Position numbers and translations under genes: made by a program
Assembly (NCBI GenBank): GCA_019828565.1
Contig: JAHDYR010000062.1
Span: 1,178,001-1,242,000 of the forward strand
DNA length: 64,000 nt
DNA from: Carpediemonas membranifera
Lineage: Eukaryota > Fornicata
Direction of reading: 5' to 3'
Notes under the pieces: model-generated
What the model was told of the DNA's origin: nothing
Database searches by the model: none
What the model saw: the letters and a program-made list of their open reading frames with translations, nothing else
In this document: in pieces, positions 11,438 through 20,734 of the stretch
How positions within the stretch are numbered: the first letter of the stretch is position 1
Layout: the number at the start of each line of letters is the position of its first letter

Positions 11438-12592
11438 TCACTTGACGGACCTCTTCGCAGACGGCTTCTTCGTTCCAGCCCTCTTGGGCGTGGGCTTCGC
11501 GCCCTTCTTGGCCGGCGTCCTGGACGGGGTCTTCTTGACCGGTGTCTGGCTGACCTTGAAGAAGGAGTCGAGCCTGGTCTGCCCCGCCTTGCCCTTGCTG
11601 GCGACGATCCTCTTGAGCCCGCTCTCCACCCGCTCAGGGTTGAACATCTTCTCATCGACGAGGAACTTGAGCAGCTCCTCTTTCTTCGGCTTGCTGATGG
11701 CCAGCACGCTCTTGAGCTCGTCAGACGGGGTGACCTCCGGCTGCTTGAACAACCGCCGTGCCTCCTCGTATCTGAAGTTGTCGGGGTTGTACGCCTCCTG
11801 CTGCTTGGCCGAGAGGTGCGTGAGGACCGCCTCGATCGACTTGTGCTCCTTGATACCGTCCAGCGCCTTCTTCGGGCCGATACCAGGGATGGTCTCAGTG
11901 TAGTCGCACCCGCACATGATACAGACGTCCACGAACTGGTCCATCGTCAGGTCCATCGCAGCCAGGAGATCGGATACACGGTACTCATGCACAGCGATCT
12001 TCTTCTTCTCGGGGGCCATGAAGCGGCGAACCAGCTTGGGGCACCCGAAGGTGAGGGCGTCCATGTCCTCGGTCGCCACGGCAGCAACGAGACCGTCCTT
12101 GCACATCTGGACGCACTGGGCCTCGGCTTCGCCCTTGGCCTCGACCACAGGGATGCCCATGAGACGGAGCAGGTGCTTGGCCTCGTCCTGGTTCTGTTGC
12201 GAGAGACGGACCGTCTGCTTGGCGGCCTTGACCTCTTCCTCGGCATCGCCAACCTCCTTGGATTCAACGACACGCTGTTCGGCGGCCTGCTTGCGCTCCT
12301 TGCGCTTCTTGAGCTCACCGGCCTTCATTTCTGGGGGCTTGCCGTCGAAGACATAGACGGGCTTGATGCCACGCTCGAGGAAACGGATGGAGCGCCAGAA
12401 CAGGCCTTGAAGATGGGACGTCGGATTGCCGTTGGCGTCGGCCAGGACGTCGCTACCTTGGCGGATAGCGACAAGGCTTTGGTACAGGAACATAGAGGCA
12501 TCGATGGCAATCCAGTAGCCGAAGAAATCCTCAACTTGGCGTTCCTTCACGCATTCTGGGGGGATAATAGACCTGAGATTCTTAATGCCCAT
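11438..12592 (-). CDS. FEN1: Flap endonuclease 1
   Basis: 384 residues, the usual FEN1 length. Metal-binding residues of both sites are in place: D31 (IAIDAS), D83 (VFDGKPP), E155/E157 (AKGEAEAQC), D176/D178 (TEDMDAL) and D230 (GCDY). A PCNA-interacting PIP box, QTRLDSFF, lies at 338-345, followed by a lysine-rich tail of SPTP-like repeats that is probably a nuclear signal. FEN1 cleaves 5' flaps during Okazaki fragment maturation and base excision repair. The start MGIKNL is fixed because the N-terminal glycine is part of the active site. An AGCAGTTTA element (plus strand, 12614-12622) lies 22 nt upstream in reverse orientation. Confidence 0.97.
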   Translation of the reverse strand: MGIKNLRSIIPPECVKERQVEDFFGYWIAIDASMFLYQSLVAIRQGSDVLADANGNPTSHLQGLFWRSIRFLERGIKPVYVFDGKPPEMKAGELKKRKERKQAAEQRVVESKEVGDAEEEVKAAKQTVRLSQQNQDEAKHLLRLMGIPVVEAKGEAEAQCVQMCKDGLVAAVATEDMDALTFGCPKLVRRFMAPEKKKIAVHEYRVSDLLAAMDLTMDQFVDVCIMCGCDYTETIPGIGPKKALDGIKEHKSIEAVLTHLSAKQQEAYNPDNFRYEEARRLFKQPEVTPSDELKSVLAISKPKKEELLKFLVDEKMFNPERVESGLKRIVASKGKAGQTRLDSFFKVSQTPVKKTPSRTPAKKGAKPTPKRAGTKKPSAKRSVK

Positions 12593-12613
12593 GGTTCCGG
12601 GATTGCGCCAAGT

Positions 12614-12622
12614 AGCAGTTTA
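12614..12622 (+). promoter_or_regulatory. Putative core element, reversed, upstream of FEN1
   Basis: AGCAGTTTA on the plus strand lies 22 nt upstream of the minus-strand FEN1 start. It is one of several cases where the element points away from the gene it precedes, so it may work in both directions or not be strictly oriented. Confidence 0.35.
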
Positions 12623-12710
12623 GGCATGACCTTGTTGTGCGCCTGCTGGGAGGTCATCTCAAGTGGCCAGCCCTACCTACACACACCTTCCCCGTGATGC
12701 ACTATTTTAC

Positions 12711-13233
12711 TCACTTCTCCGGCTGCAAACGCTCGGCATACCGGCTGCAGATCAACCGGACCATCGAATCATGCGCCCGCTTATCCCCCGCCCGCAACAG
12801 GTTCCCCGCATCGCAGTTTAAGGGCGAATCTGGCTCTGGAGCGCCCATGAGCAGATGGATTGCCCTGACAACGTGCTGGAGGGACCAAGCCGGGGTCCAG
12901 GTGCTCTTCAGAATGTCTAGGCAGATCTCATGCGATGAGAAGTGGACGTTGCTGTGTGAAGGGGGGCTTGGGGGCGTACCAGTGGAAGATCTTCGTCACG
13001 AAGCGCACTTCAGGGGGCGTCATAGGGTATTGCGAGGGAATGTTGATAGATAGTTTGAATACAAAGCCTGAATATGCTGAATCATCGGGCCCTTTGATCG
13101 TAGCTGTCCACGTGTCGAGGGAATCGCTCACGGGCTCCAATGTCAGGATAGGATCAAGCGTTCCAAGCGCAGCATCCTTTCGAATGGTTGATAGTTCTTT
13201 CATAAGCCTTCTTGTCCGCACATTCGTGGCCAT
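12711..13233 (-). CDS. PEX4-like ubiquitin-conjugating enzyme (E2)
   Basis: Two exons, 13233-12980 and 12951-12711, with a 28-nt intron (GTACGC..TTCACACAG) inside the active-site region; 164 residues after splicing. The join gives TKIFHCNVHF, then SSHEICLDIL with the catalytic cysteine, then STWTPAWSLQHVVRAI and DSPLNCDAGNLLRAGD. The last two stretches match the PEX4/UBC10 subfamily better than other E2 classes. PEX4 ubiquitinates the peroxisomal import receptor PEX5. Metamonads are thought to lack peroxisomes, so the substrate is unclear. The Pro of the usual HPN motif is replaced by Cys (HCN), an oddity that depends on the exact splice site. Confidence 0.85.
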
Positions 13234-13671
13234 TGGTTGTATTTGTGATCGGTGGTGCGTGTCACCAAAGTAGTGCGAACAGATCGAGTCGGGTCTGACC
13301 CAGGCCTTGTAAAAACTGCATAGGGGCTACCGGGCGTGCTTATCGCGTGGCTGTGTGCATGTGGGGCACGGTGGTCGGGGGTTGTGCTGACCTCACTGTA
13401 GGCTGGGGTGAGCCGTGTCGTTGGCAGCAGCTCCAAGCCTCCAAGTAAATATGGTATGAGTGTGCTTATGACAGTCACGGGAGCGTCGCGGCTCATCCCG
13501 GCGGCGCGGATACTCAGAACGGCGAACCTTGCTTGTACACCAAATCTCGGTAAACATCGCGACTGGCCTCATCCTGAACTATCTTTCTCACCCAGCTGAT
13601 CAAATCGTCCATCGTTAACGTCGGCGATAGCCACCCACAGCGTCTGTTGGCCGGAGCTCCGGGAATACAAT
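13234..13671 (-). other. Intergenic region with a possible small unresolved gene
   Basis: Upstream of the PEX4-like gene. A short open frame on the minus strand (13612-13514) encodes MDDLISWVRKIVQDEASRDV and about 12 more residues with a protein-like amphipathic pattern, then stops. A second frame downstream, from about 13530 to 13420, also looks protein-like (SRDAPVTVISTLIPYLLGG). A small gene with an intron near 13520 is possible, but I could not find a join that obeys the splice pattern seen elsewhere. I make no functional call. Confidence 0.25.
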
Positions 13672-14013
13672 TTACTTCTTCTTCTTGGAGCCACGGATAG
13701 CAACACCGGTAGTGGTGACGCCGCCGGCAGCCTCGTGCTTGTCGACGAGCTTCTCGGGCTCGTAGGGGAGCTTCGGGTGCTTGGACTCGAAGTGGTTCTT
13801 CATGCTTGTGGGATCAGGAGCGCATTGGCCGCAAACGTAGCACCTGCATAACATTGGGCTTTGTTGAACTTACTGGTACTTGATGTGACCAGCCTTGCCG
13901 CCTTTACGGTCAGCAGCGCCGGCAGCACCACCGCCTCTGTTAGTAGTGGCAGCCTTCGTCTTGCTCGCGATCTCCTTCGCCGTATGCTTTGTTGGCTTAG
14001 CCTTGCCGCCCAT
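13672..14013 (-). CDS. ZNF706-like small zinc-finger protein
   Basis: Two exons, 14013-13874 and 13843-13672, with a 30-nt intron (GTAAGT..TTATGCAG); 103 residues. The N-terminus MGGKAKPTKHTAKEIASK is lysine-rich, as in the 4F5/ZNF706/At2g23090 group. The joined second exon gives QCYVCGQCAPDPTSMKNHFE followed by SKHPKLPYEPEKL, which matches the single C2H2 finger of ZNF706 (CxxC...H...H, then KHPK). The tail ends in four lysines. CTAACACAG lies just upstream of the ATG (14036-14028), so the 5' UTR probably also carries an intron. The role is unknown; human ZNF706 is linked to translation or pluripotency. Confidence 0.8.
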
Positions 14014-14381
14014 TCTGGGAAGTTGCCTGTGTTAGCGACGTGGAGGTTAGTTCCTAACCGAAACGCTTCAAGCTGAAGCAGAATTTAGCGCAAAGCTTAA
14101 AATCACATTTGAGAAAATCACATTTGAGAAAAACGGATTCGGCCTGAAGGTGACGTGATCAGCATGCGTTCACATCAAGGTTGAGGGGATTAGCCCGTAG
14201 TCTGCGGCTTGTGCTCCACCCTCGGAACAAACAGCCACCGATTCACCTTGTCTCCCGATTCTCAAAAAGGAATTCAGACACAGTGGAAACTGCCGTTATT
14301 ACATCTGGATTATCTCAGAGTCGTCTAATCATGGTCTCGACCCCCGTCCGCCCCCAGGGCCTCGGTCTGACATCTTTACTC
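14014..14381. other. Divergent-side intergenic region with 5' UTR splice signal
   Basis: It holds the minus-strand 3' splice signal CTAACACAG (14036-14028), 15 nt before the ATG at 14013, and a 15-bp tandem repeat (14099-14128). No gene is seen between the repeat and the RPN10 stop codon. Confidence 0.6.
14099..14128. repeat. Perfect 15-bp tandem repeat, two copies
   Basis: AAAATCACATTTGAG occurs twice in direct succession, about 85 nt upstream of the ZNF706-like start codon. It may be a duplicated protein-binding site or simple slippage. Confidence 0.8.
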
Positions 14382-15335
14382 TCAGTGCAGCCTCTTGGCG
14401 AGCACCGCCGCCACCGCGTCCTCGTGAGACGTGCCCATCGACATCTGAATGGCGACCTCCATCTGCTCGTCCTCATTGAGGTCAGCCGCGGCGTCCGGCT
14501 CGGGTGTGTGCTGGGCCTCGGCCATCAGAGGCTGTGTGGGGCCCTCCTGCATCGAAAGCTGGATGGCCCTGTTGAGCTGCTCCTCCTCGGTGAGCTCGCC
14601 CATCGGCTCGTCCATCTCGATATCTGCGTGCTCCCGGCCCTGCTGCCGCGCCATGGCTGCCTCGTGCTCCATGAGGGAGAGACGCAGGGCCAGGGCGAGC
14701 TCGGGGTCGGTCTCCTCAATGGTGTGGTCTGCTGCATTGTCGAACAGCCCGCTGCTGATGCAGTAATCGAGGGGGTTCATCCCGTGGGGCACGGAGACGA
14801 GGGAGGCACGCTCGCCGGCTGCGGCAACAAGAGACTGCAGCGCCTGGCCGTGCTTGTTCCCGGTGTCGCTTGGATCGGGCATGTGGACTATGTTCAGGTG
14901 TGTGCCGTTTCTCAGAAGCATGGCACCGACCTCCTCGAGGTCATTTTGGGCCGCGTCAACGGGCGAGCCAACGAACATCAGGATCTTCTGGTGCTGCCTG
15001 TCATCTCTCCTGTGCTTGAGCGTCAGGTTAGCCGTCTTGATGGCGCGTACAACATCGACCTTCTTGCGGAGGCCCTTTGCCAATTCATCGCGGGAAAGAT
15101 ACTTCAACAAGATGTCCCGACGTGCTGTCGAGGCACAAAGGAGCCGCGGATCAGCCATTTGAACCACAGCAACTGTTGCTTCTGGATGATTAAGCGATGT
15201 GGAGACGACATGCGTCGAAAGGTCGCACAGATGGCTTAGCCGGCTGGGAGTCCCGTTGAGCATGAACTCAGAGTTATCTATGCTGTGTTAGATGCTGCTA
15301 CAGTTGCGTACAAACCACAGAACAAGCGCGTCCAT
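14382..15335 (-). CDS. RPN10: 26S proteasome ubiquitin receptor RPN10/PSMD4
   Basis: Exon 1 is 15335-15316 (20 nt) and exon 2 is 15282-14382, with a 33-nt intron GTTTGT..CTAACACAG; 306 residues. Splicing restores the vWA start MDALVLCIDNSEFMLNGTPS, in which CIDNSE is the conserved RPN10 MIDAS-like motif. The C-terminal half holds three ubiquitin-interacting motifs: PELALALRLSLMEHE, EEQLNRAIQLSMQE and DEQMEVAIQMSM. Animals usually have two or three, yeast one. The protein sits at the lid-base interface of the proteasome and captures polyubiquitin. Without the intron the vWA domain would lack its first strand, which is strong support for the model. Confidence 0.95.
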
Positions 15336-15559
15336 GTGTTTTGGTATTCGAGCGGTATGACATCAATCAGCTGGAACATCTGATTGGGCCACCCCGGCAC
15401 ATTTCTGGCAGGCCATGGCGCTTGGTCCGAGTCTGTGAACACGGGAATCGTGTGATAAATCATCAATCGTAGTCTACTCCGCCGGTCTTGGCCGCATGAC
15501 AGGCCGGCGTAATACTCAAGCCAGGTGTCCTCAAGGAAAGATATCTATTTACGTAGTAC

Positions 15560-16522
15560 TTAGTACTTGGCCTTGTACTCCTCGAGAGTGGCGGGGGTGT
15601 AGTCGCCGGCGTGGCCAGCAGAGCCGAACGCGGTCATCTTGATCTCGGCCTGGGCCTGGATGGCGTCACGACCGGGGCGGAGGTAGTCGCGGGGGTCGAA
15701 CTTATCGGGCTGCTCGGCGAAGACCTTGCGGATGGCGCCAGTCATGGCCATGCGGAGGTCAGTGTCGACGTTGATCTTGGCGACACCGTTCTTGACAGCG
15801 GCCTGGATGGCAGAGATCGGGACACCGCAGGCGTCGGGCATGGCGCCTCCGTACTTGTTGATCTGTTCGCGGAGCTCGATGGGGACGGAGGAGGAGCCGT
15901 GCATGACGAGGGGGATGTGGACGCGGTCAGAGATGGTCTTGACAAGGTCGATGGCGAGCTTGGGCTCGGACTTGAACTTGTAGGCGCCGTGGGAGGTGCC
16001 GATGGCGACGGCAAGGCAGTCGACGCCGGTGGTCTTGACGAAATCCACGGCCTGGTCGGGGTCGGTGAGCTGGACCTCGCCGGAGATATCCTCCTCGATG
16101 CCGCCGAGAGTGCCGAGCTCAGCCTCGACGGTGACGCCGAACTGATGGGCGTAGTCGACGACCTCCTTGGTGATGCGGACGTTCTCTTCGTATGAGTGGT
16201 GGGAGGCATCGATCATGACAGAGGTGAAGCCGAGGTCGATGGCGGTCTTAACGGACTCAATGTTGTCGCCGTGGTCCAGGTGAAGGGCCATAGGGATCTC
16301 GGGGTTCTCCTCGGAGGCAGCCATCATGAGGTGCTTGAGGAAAATGAGGTTGGTGTACTTGAGGGCACCGCGGGAAGCCTGGACGATGAGAGGGGACTTG
16401 ACCTTCTTGGCAGCAGCAGAGATGGCCTGGATGGCCTCCATGTTGTTGACGTTAAGAGCGGGGACACCGTAGCCGCCGGCGATGGCGTTGTCGAGGATCT
16501 GCTTGAGAGGGACGAGAGGCAT
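15560..16522 (-). CDS. Fructose-1,6-bisphosphate aldolase, class II
   Basis: 320 residues. Class II (zinc-dependent) motifs are visible: ALHLDHGD with the catalytic Asp and zinc-binding His, EAELGTLGG, and VMHGSSSVP. The sequence is of the FBA class IIB type found in Giardia and many bacteria, not the Schiff-base class I enzyme of animals and plants. It cleaves fructose-1,6-bisphosphate in glycolysis. A minus-strand 3' splice signal CTTACACAG (16531-16523) ends exactly at the ATG, so the leader is spliced and translation starts at the first base of the second exon; reading upstream without splicing adds unrelated residues. Codon use is strongly biased, as expected for a highly expressed gene. 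Confidence 0.97.
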   Translation of the reverse strand: MPLVPLKQILDNAIAGGYGVPALNVNNMEAIQAISAAAKKVKSPLIVQASRGALKYTNLIFLKHLMMAASEENPEIPMALHLDHGDNIESVKTAIDLGFTSVMIDASHHSYEENVRITKEVVDYAHQFGVTVEAELGTLGGIEEDISGEVQLTDPDQAVDFVKTTGVDCLAVAIGTSHGAYKFKSEPKLAIDLVKTISDRVHIPLVMHGSSSVPIELREQINKYGGAMPDACGVPISAIQAAVKNGVAKINVDTDLRMAMTGAIRKVFAEQPDKFDPRDYLRPGRDAIQAQAEIKMTAFGSAGHAGDYTPATLEEYKAKY

Positions 16523-17430
16523 CTGTGTAAGGTAGCAATGATAAGATAGCGCATCAGGCGCTAAGTTGAACAAACTTGATCTTTCGGACTTTCTGTCGTT
16601 CTGAATGATGACGATTCGTTGAAGATCGCGTTCGAAAAAAAGTTCCAAGCCATAGAACTCGGGCGCACACGCGGTCGACGCGGCCGACAACAACATAAAC
16701 ATCGTCTCTCCACCCAGACAGGCCAGCTGCGGGGGCCAGTCAGGTTCCCCGCGAGACCCTGGAGCACGAGTTCGGGTCATGGAGCCCAATGTCGTCAGGG
16801 GCCCTGGGCAATTGGCAGCTGAATACCCGGTGCCAACGCAACCTCGCGGCTCCTCACTGAGTGCAATCCACTTCATCCCCTCCCAACATTACCCACAGCT
16901 CCGAACTCGACGAGCTGCCCTGACAACCTTGTTTCTATCGCTTGCGCTATAAGCGGAGTCAACTCGGATAGTGTCATGTGGAGCTTCTGGGCAAGCTTCT
17001 GAAGCATCGTAAGTGGAGTTTTGTGCAGCGGGTTCGAGGGCGAGCTGGTCGATAGCTCGAGGCGACTGGCAAAGGCGGTTGCCTGTGACCTCGCGTGCTG
17101 TGCGAGTCTTATTACGTACTGTACGGTGAGGCAACACGATCGAACCGATAGCCGATTGATATCTGACCCTGCCATGCTTGCAGGAGACTCGGCTGAGTAA
17201 CCCTGCGTGACTCAGGTTGAGTCACATCGACAATAGAATATGATTACGCTGGGCTCACCATAGGTCAGACATGAGGAACAGAGCCGAAGACATCCATTGC
17301 TGCTGTAAGATCAGTAAGGGCTGCGGCCGTCAGACATGTCCCCGGCATGTGATTCATATTTCCACCGAGCTTCACACTAAGCTTACATTGATAAGCTTCA
17401 CTCTAATATGCCATGGTAATGAGGCATGGC
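16523..17430. other. Long intergenic region with 5' leader intron of the aldolase gene
   Basis: The first part holds the aldolase leader intron (3' signal at 16531-16523, possible 5' site GTTTGT near 16573). The remainder shows only the doubtful frame listed separately at 16873-17175. I see no RNA gene or repeat. Confidence 0.5.
16873..17175 (-). CDS. Possible small hypothetical protein
   Basis: An ATG-initiated frame of 100 residues, polar and helical in its second half (LQKLAQKLHMTLSELTPLIA). It lies alone in an otherwise empty stretch and does not overlap another gene. Third-position bias is weaker than in neighbouring genes and no family is recognised, so it may be a chance frame. Confidence 0.3.
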   Translation of the reverse strand: MAGSDINRLSVRSCCLTVQYVIRLAQHARSQATAFASRLELSTSSPSNPLHKTPLTMLQKLAQKLHMTLSELTPLIAQAIETRLSGQLVEFGAVGNVGRG

Positions 17431-18669
17431 CTAGTCGCTGAGCCGCCCTGGGCTCCAGTACTGGTTCCGCCAGAGGTGGGCCTGGGCGAGCACCTCCGCC
17501 AGCTCCTCGTCGCCCCAGGAGTCGGTCAGAGTCCGGACGTGCTGCAGCAGGTGGACTGTCTGCTGGAAGTCCGCCTCCAGGATCCCGGCCGAGAACTGGG
17601 CTAGCAGCGCCGCGCACACGAAGACATGGTACAGGGGCAGCCCGGCCTGGGTGCCGAGGGTCGAGTGCCCGGTCTCGGCCAGCTCGGACAGGTACGTGTC
17701 CAGCAGCCGGATGTCGAGGGCGAGGGGCAGCTCGCGGAGGAGCAGGCAGTTCATCCACCGGAAGCAGACGTGCAACAGGTCCGCCCCCACCTCGTCCATG
17801 TGTTGCTTGACCTCGGGGCACACGTGGCTGAGGGCAGACCCCAGCTGACGCAGCATGCGGTGGATGCCCGGCTGGGACGCCGTGTACGCGTCCTGGAACG
17901 CCGCCAGGATCGCCTGGAACGTGTAGAAGCAGTCCGCCTCGACATCGAGCCACTGGTCCTCGGTGATCCCGTCGTCCTTACCCGTCGTCATGTCGTACCC
18001 GCGGTGCCCGGCGAACACGGCCACGAGCGGCGTCACGACGTCCATGATACCCTGGACATAGCCGCAGGCAGGATGACGCGCCGCCCATATGTACAGCAGC
18101 CGGGACACGAGGGCTCTGACGGGCGGGGTCTGCATCCCAGGCAGGTCTGGGGCGTTGCGGGGGAGGTCGAGGTCCGCGATCTGATGCCACGTCGGCTGGT
18201 CGGACGCGACGCCGTCTGCTGGGCCGAGCTTGTCCACTAGCTTGCGGTATGCGGCCCGATTGGTGGTGAGGAGCGCCGGGTTCTCCGATTCGATTCCACA
18301 GAGTCGCCGCCAGCTGGACGCCCTGAATTCAGGCGGTGCACCACTCCAACAGCAGTTGGCTAGTGAGATGAGCTCAATTTGAGTTGTATCTGCTGCCGCA
18401 AACATTGTGCGGACGCGACTGTGGTTGCTGCTCTGCGCTGGTGTTGGAGGAAGACCTGCCGAGCTCCCACGCCTCGTAGAAGTGGGTGTCGAAGGCATTT
18501 GTCGCATTTTGAGGATCTTGCTGGCATCTGCGCTTCCCCTGACGGCGATGGCTGGCAGTCGCATCTTGTGTGGACCAGTCCCGACCCAAGCTGCACATCG
18601 GGCCGCGAGATAGACGCCACGGCCGGCTAACGGGCGGCAGGGTCGACCACTCGCCGTGCAGTAGACCAT
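17431..18669 (-). CDS. TBC-domain RabGAP, GYP1/TBC1D22-like
   Basis: The TBC domain covers roughly the last 320 residues. Both catalytic fingers are present: Arg in ADLDLPRNAPDLPG and Gln in CGYVQGIMD. IWAARHPACGYVQGI, FRWMNCLLLRELPL and IRLLDTYLSE place it with the GYP1/TBC1D22 group, which act on Golgi Rabs. The start is uncertain. The frame is open to 18669 (412 residues); ATGs at 18507, 18498 and 18405 are equally possible, and the first 50 residues of the longest version look noncoding. A serine/threonine/proline-rich linker precedes the domain. It is tail-to-tail with nothing and follows a 900-bp gap on its 3' side. Confidence 0.88.
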   Translation of the reverse strand: MVYCTASGRPCRPLAGRGVYLAARCAAWVGTGPHKMRLPAIAVRGSADASKILKMRQMPSTPTSTRRGSSAGLPPTPAQSSNHSRVRTMFAAADTTQIELISLANCCWSGAPPEFRASSWRRLCGIESENPALLTTNRAAYRKLVDKLGPADGVASDQPTWHQIADLDLPRNAPDLPGMQTPPVRALVSRLLYIWAARHPACGYVQGIMDVVTPLVAVFAGHRGYDMTTGKDDGITEDQWLDVEADCFYTFQAILAAFQDAYTASQPGIHRMLRQLGSALSHVCPEVKQHMDEVGADLLHVCFRWMNCLLLRELPLALDIRLLDTYLSELAETGHSTLGTQAGLPLYHVFVCAALLAQFSAGILEADFQQTVHLLQHVRTLTDSWGDEELAEVLAQAHLWRNQYWSPGRLSD

Positions 18670-18853
18670 CCGGTTGCCCTTTGCAGGATCGGCAAGGTGT
18701 CAAAATGTGTTCGTAAACGCCAAGCCAGTCCATATCCAAGCTACTGTGCATTGAGCCAAGACCGTACTTAGATGCGCTAGTTCACCCGTTCTTGGCGATG
18801 GAAGGTGGCACTCCGCCCGCCACTGTCTGAACAGTAATGATGATACAACAGCT

Positions 18854-20401
18854 TTACTCGTGGTCGACGGTGTACAGGGTGGCGACCATGTGGAAGATCA
18901 GCTTCTGCTTGACCTCGAGGATGTCCTCGGGGAGGGCGTACACGGTGCACAGCTTCCGGGCGGCCGTGATGACGTACTTGGCGTTCGCCATGCGTTCCTC
19001 GTCGTCGGCGCCCTCGTTGATCTCGGCGTGGTCGATGACACGGTTGTCGATAGCGAAGAGGAGGTCAGCAAGCCACTTCGACGTCTTGAGCTCCTTGGCC
19101 CTGAAGGACCCGATAGTGCTCCCAGCGCGGCCGTTGGCCCATGACAAGATGCCCTTCTCGTCGAGCCCAGAGACGGAGCCGACGATGTGGTACTCCATGA
19201 GGCGCCACATGACGGCGAGCGTGTACATCTTGTGGCCCTCGACGAGGTTGTTCCCGTCGATGCCGACGAGCTTCATGCCAAGAGAGTTCTGGATGATGTC
19301 GATGACCTTGTTGCAGTTTTCGCTCTTCTTCCAAGTGTTGTTGGGAGTCTTGTTCACCTTCTTCCACTCAACGCAGCCGGGCTTGAGGTGGTCGAGGACC
19401 TGGAGGAGGATCACACCGTCGCGGAGGTCGTCGAAGAGGCGATCCACACTGCCCTCGATACCGAGGTTGTTGATCCAGTTACGGAAGGCGCGCTCCTCGC
19501 GGCCCATGGACTCGTCATCCTCGTCGAGGACGTCGCGGAGCTCACGAAGCTGCTCCTCGGACTCGATGACCTCGAGGGCGGGCCAGTTGTTGAACAGAGC
19601 GGCGACGAAGGCGAGGTTGAGCTTGGAGATGCCGTTGGTGATGTCGGAAGGCTGGATGAAGCGCTCAACGCCGAGCTTAGCAGCGCCGGCGATGACAGCC
19701 TCAGCGCGGTCCTCGGGGGACATGCTGAGGGGGCTGCGGTTGCACTGCTCGGGGGCGATCTGGGCAAGAAGGACGGTGTAGTTCTCGCCGTCCTTGATGG
19801 AGCCGGAGAAGTCCTTAACGCGGCGTTCCCAGCCAGCAGCGGCGAGGTGGAAGTTGAACCAGCGGATGAGGATGTGCTCAGCGGGAAGCTTCATGAAGTC
19901 GGAGAGCTCCTCGCCGTCCTCGAGCAGGCGGTAGAGCTCGGGGTGATGGGTCAGGTTGATCTCGGAGAAGAGGGCGAGCTTCATCACCTGCCAGACGAGG
20001 CCGAGCACGAGGTGGGGGGTGCCGGCGGTCATGTCCTCGGCGCCAATGTTGACAGTGGAGCAGCCGACGGCCTTGGCAGAGTTGACGGCGATGTTCTGGT
20101 TCTCACCGATCTCGAAGTTGTTGAGGGCGCGGTTCTTCTTGTGGGGCCAGTTGACGGCACGCTCATCGATCGTGTTGGGGACGGCGAAGTTGAGGAGCTT
20201 GCAAAGAAGAGTACCGTCGTGGACAGAGCTGAAAAGGGACTCATCCATGGGATTCAGGGGAAGGAGGTCCTTCAGAGCCTCATCGGAGCCCAGGTTGTTG
20301 TTGATGAAGTTGGCGAAGGCCTTGGTCTCCTCGAGGGAGTAAGAGTGGGTGCCGGCGGCACCTTCGACGCGCTGGACGTCAGCAGTTACAAGATCAGCCA
20401 T
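18854..20401 (-). CDS. Fimbrin/plastin, actin-bundling protein
   Basis: 515 residues from ATG 20401 (MADLVTADV); a longer reading to 20434 adds residues without support. Four calponin-homology domains in two tandem pairs are recognisable, for example DGTLLCKLLNFAVPNTIDER in the first and FDDLRDGVILLQVLDHLKPG in the third. The N-terminal EF hands of animal plastins are absent, so bundling is probably not calcium-regulated, as in some protist fimbrins. The product cross-links actin filaments. With ARPC4 at 37.3-37.8 kb it shows that this organism keeps canonical actin regulators that Giardia has lost. Confidence 0.95.
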   Translation of the reverse strand: MADLVTADVQRVEGAAGTHSYSLEETKAFANFINNNLGSDEALKDLLPLNPMDESLFSSVHDGTLLCKLLNFAVPNTIDERAVNWPHKKNRALNNFEIGENQNIAVNSAKAVGCSTVNIGAEDMTAGTPHLVLGLVWQVMKLALFSEINLTHHPELYRLLEDGEELSDFMKLPAEHILIRWFNFHLAAAGWERRVKDFSGSIKDGENYTVLLAQIAPEQCNRSPLSMSPEDRAEAVIAGAAKLGVERFIQPSDITNGISKLNLAFVAALFNNWPALEVIESEEQLRELRDVLDEDDESMGREERAFRNWINNLGIEGSVDRLFDDLRDGVILLQVLDHLKPGCVEWKKVNKTPNNTWKKSENCNKVIDIIQNSLGMKLVGIDGNNLVEGHKMYTLAVMWRLMEYHIVGSVSGLDEKGILSWANGRAGSTIGSFRAKELKTSKWLADLLFAIDNRVIDHAEINEGADDEERMANAKYVITAARKLCTVYALPEDILEVKQKLIFHMVATLYTVDHE

Positions 20402-20734
20402 TTCAGCTAGATAAGAATGGGAAAGAAGACTCAACTAACGAGTATAAGTTTTGACAATGGTGTGGTGCAGGAAAAAAGCTGGCAAAAAAATTATCTGCTT
20501 GATCAATGTTCTGCGTGTGTGTTCTGCTGTTCTCTGTAGCGTCACTACCATGCACTCGGAACGTTTACGCGCAACACAACTGTACAACGGCCACCATCTT
20601 CCCACAAGGACGCCGCGCTTTAAGACCCCCCACTGTAGACTGCGAGAATAGAGTTGACTGGCAATCCCCTACATAAGGGTCTAGCGGCTGCTCAGGGCCT
20701 CGTCTCGGTCGACAGTCATGACGAGAGCAATAGA

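Noticed and set aside
11255-12697. 480-residue plus-strand open frame
   Set aside because: It is antisense to FEN1, which has all catalytic motifs; the long frame results from strong third-position GC bias.
12816-12831. CGCAGTTTAAGG on the plus strand inside the PEX4-like gene
   Set aside because: It is a perfect match to the promoter-like element but encodes the conserved LNCD of the E2 on the other strand, and no plus-strand gene follows.
15611-16195. 194-residue plus-strand open frame
   Set aside because: Antisense to the class II aldolase, no motif, typical Gly/Asp/Val shadow composition.
17372-17953. 193-residue minus-strand frame overlapping the TBC gene
   Set aside because: Overlaps the conserved TBC domain in another frame; the TBC frame holds both catalytic fingers.
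19187-20410. 407-residue plus-strand open frame
   Set aside because: Antisense to fimbrin; composition is Val/Leu/Glu/Gly/Asp-rich as expected for the complement of biased codons, with no domain.
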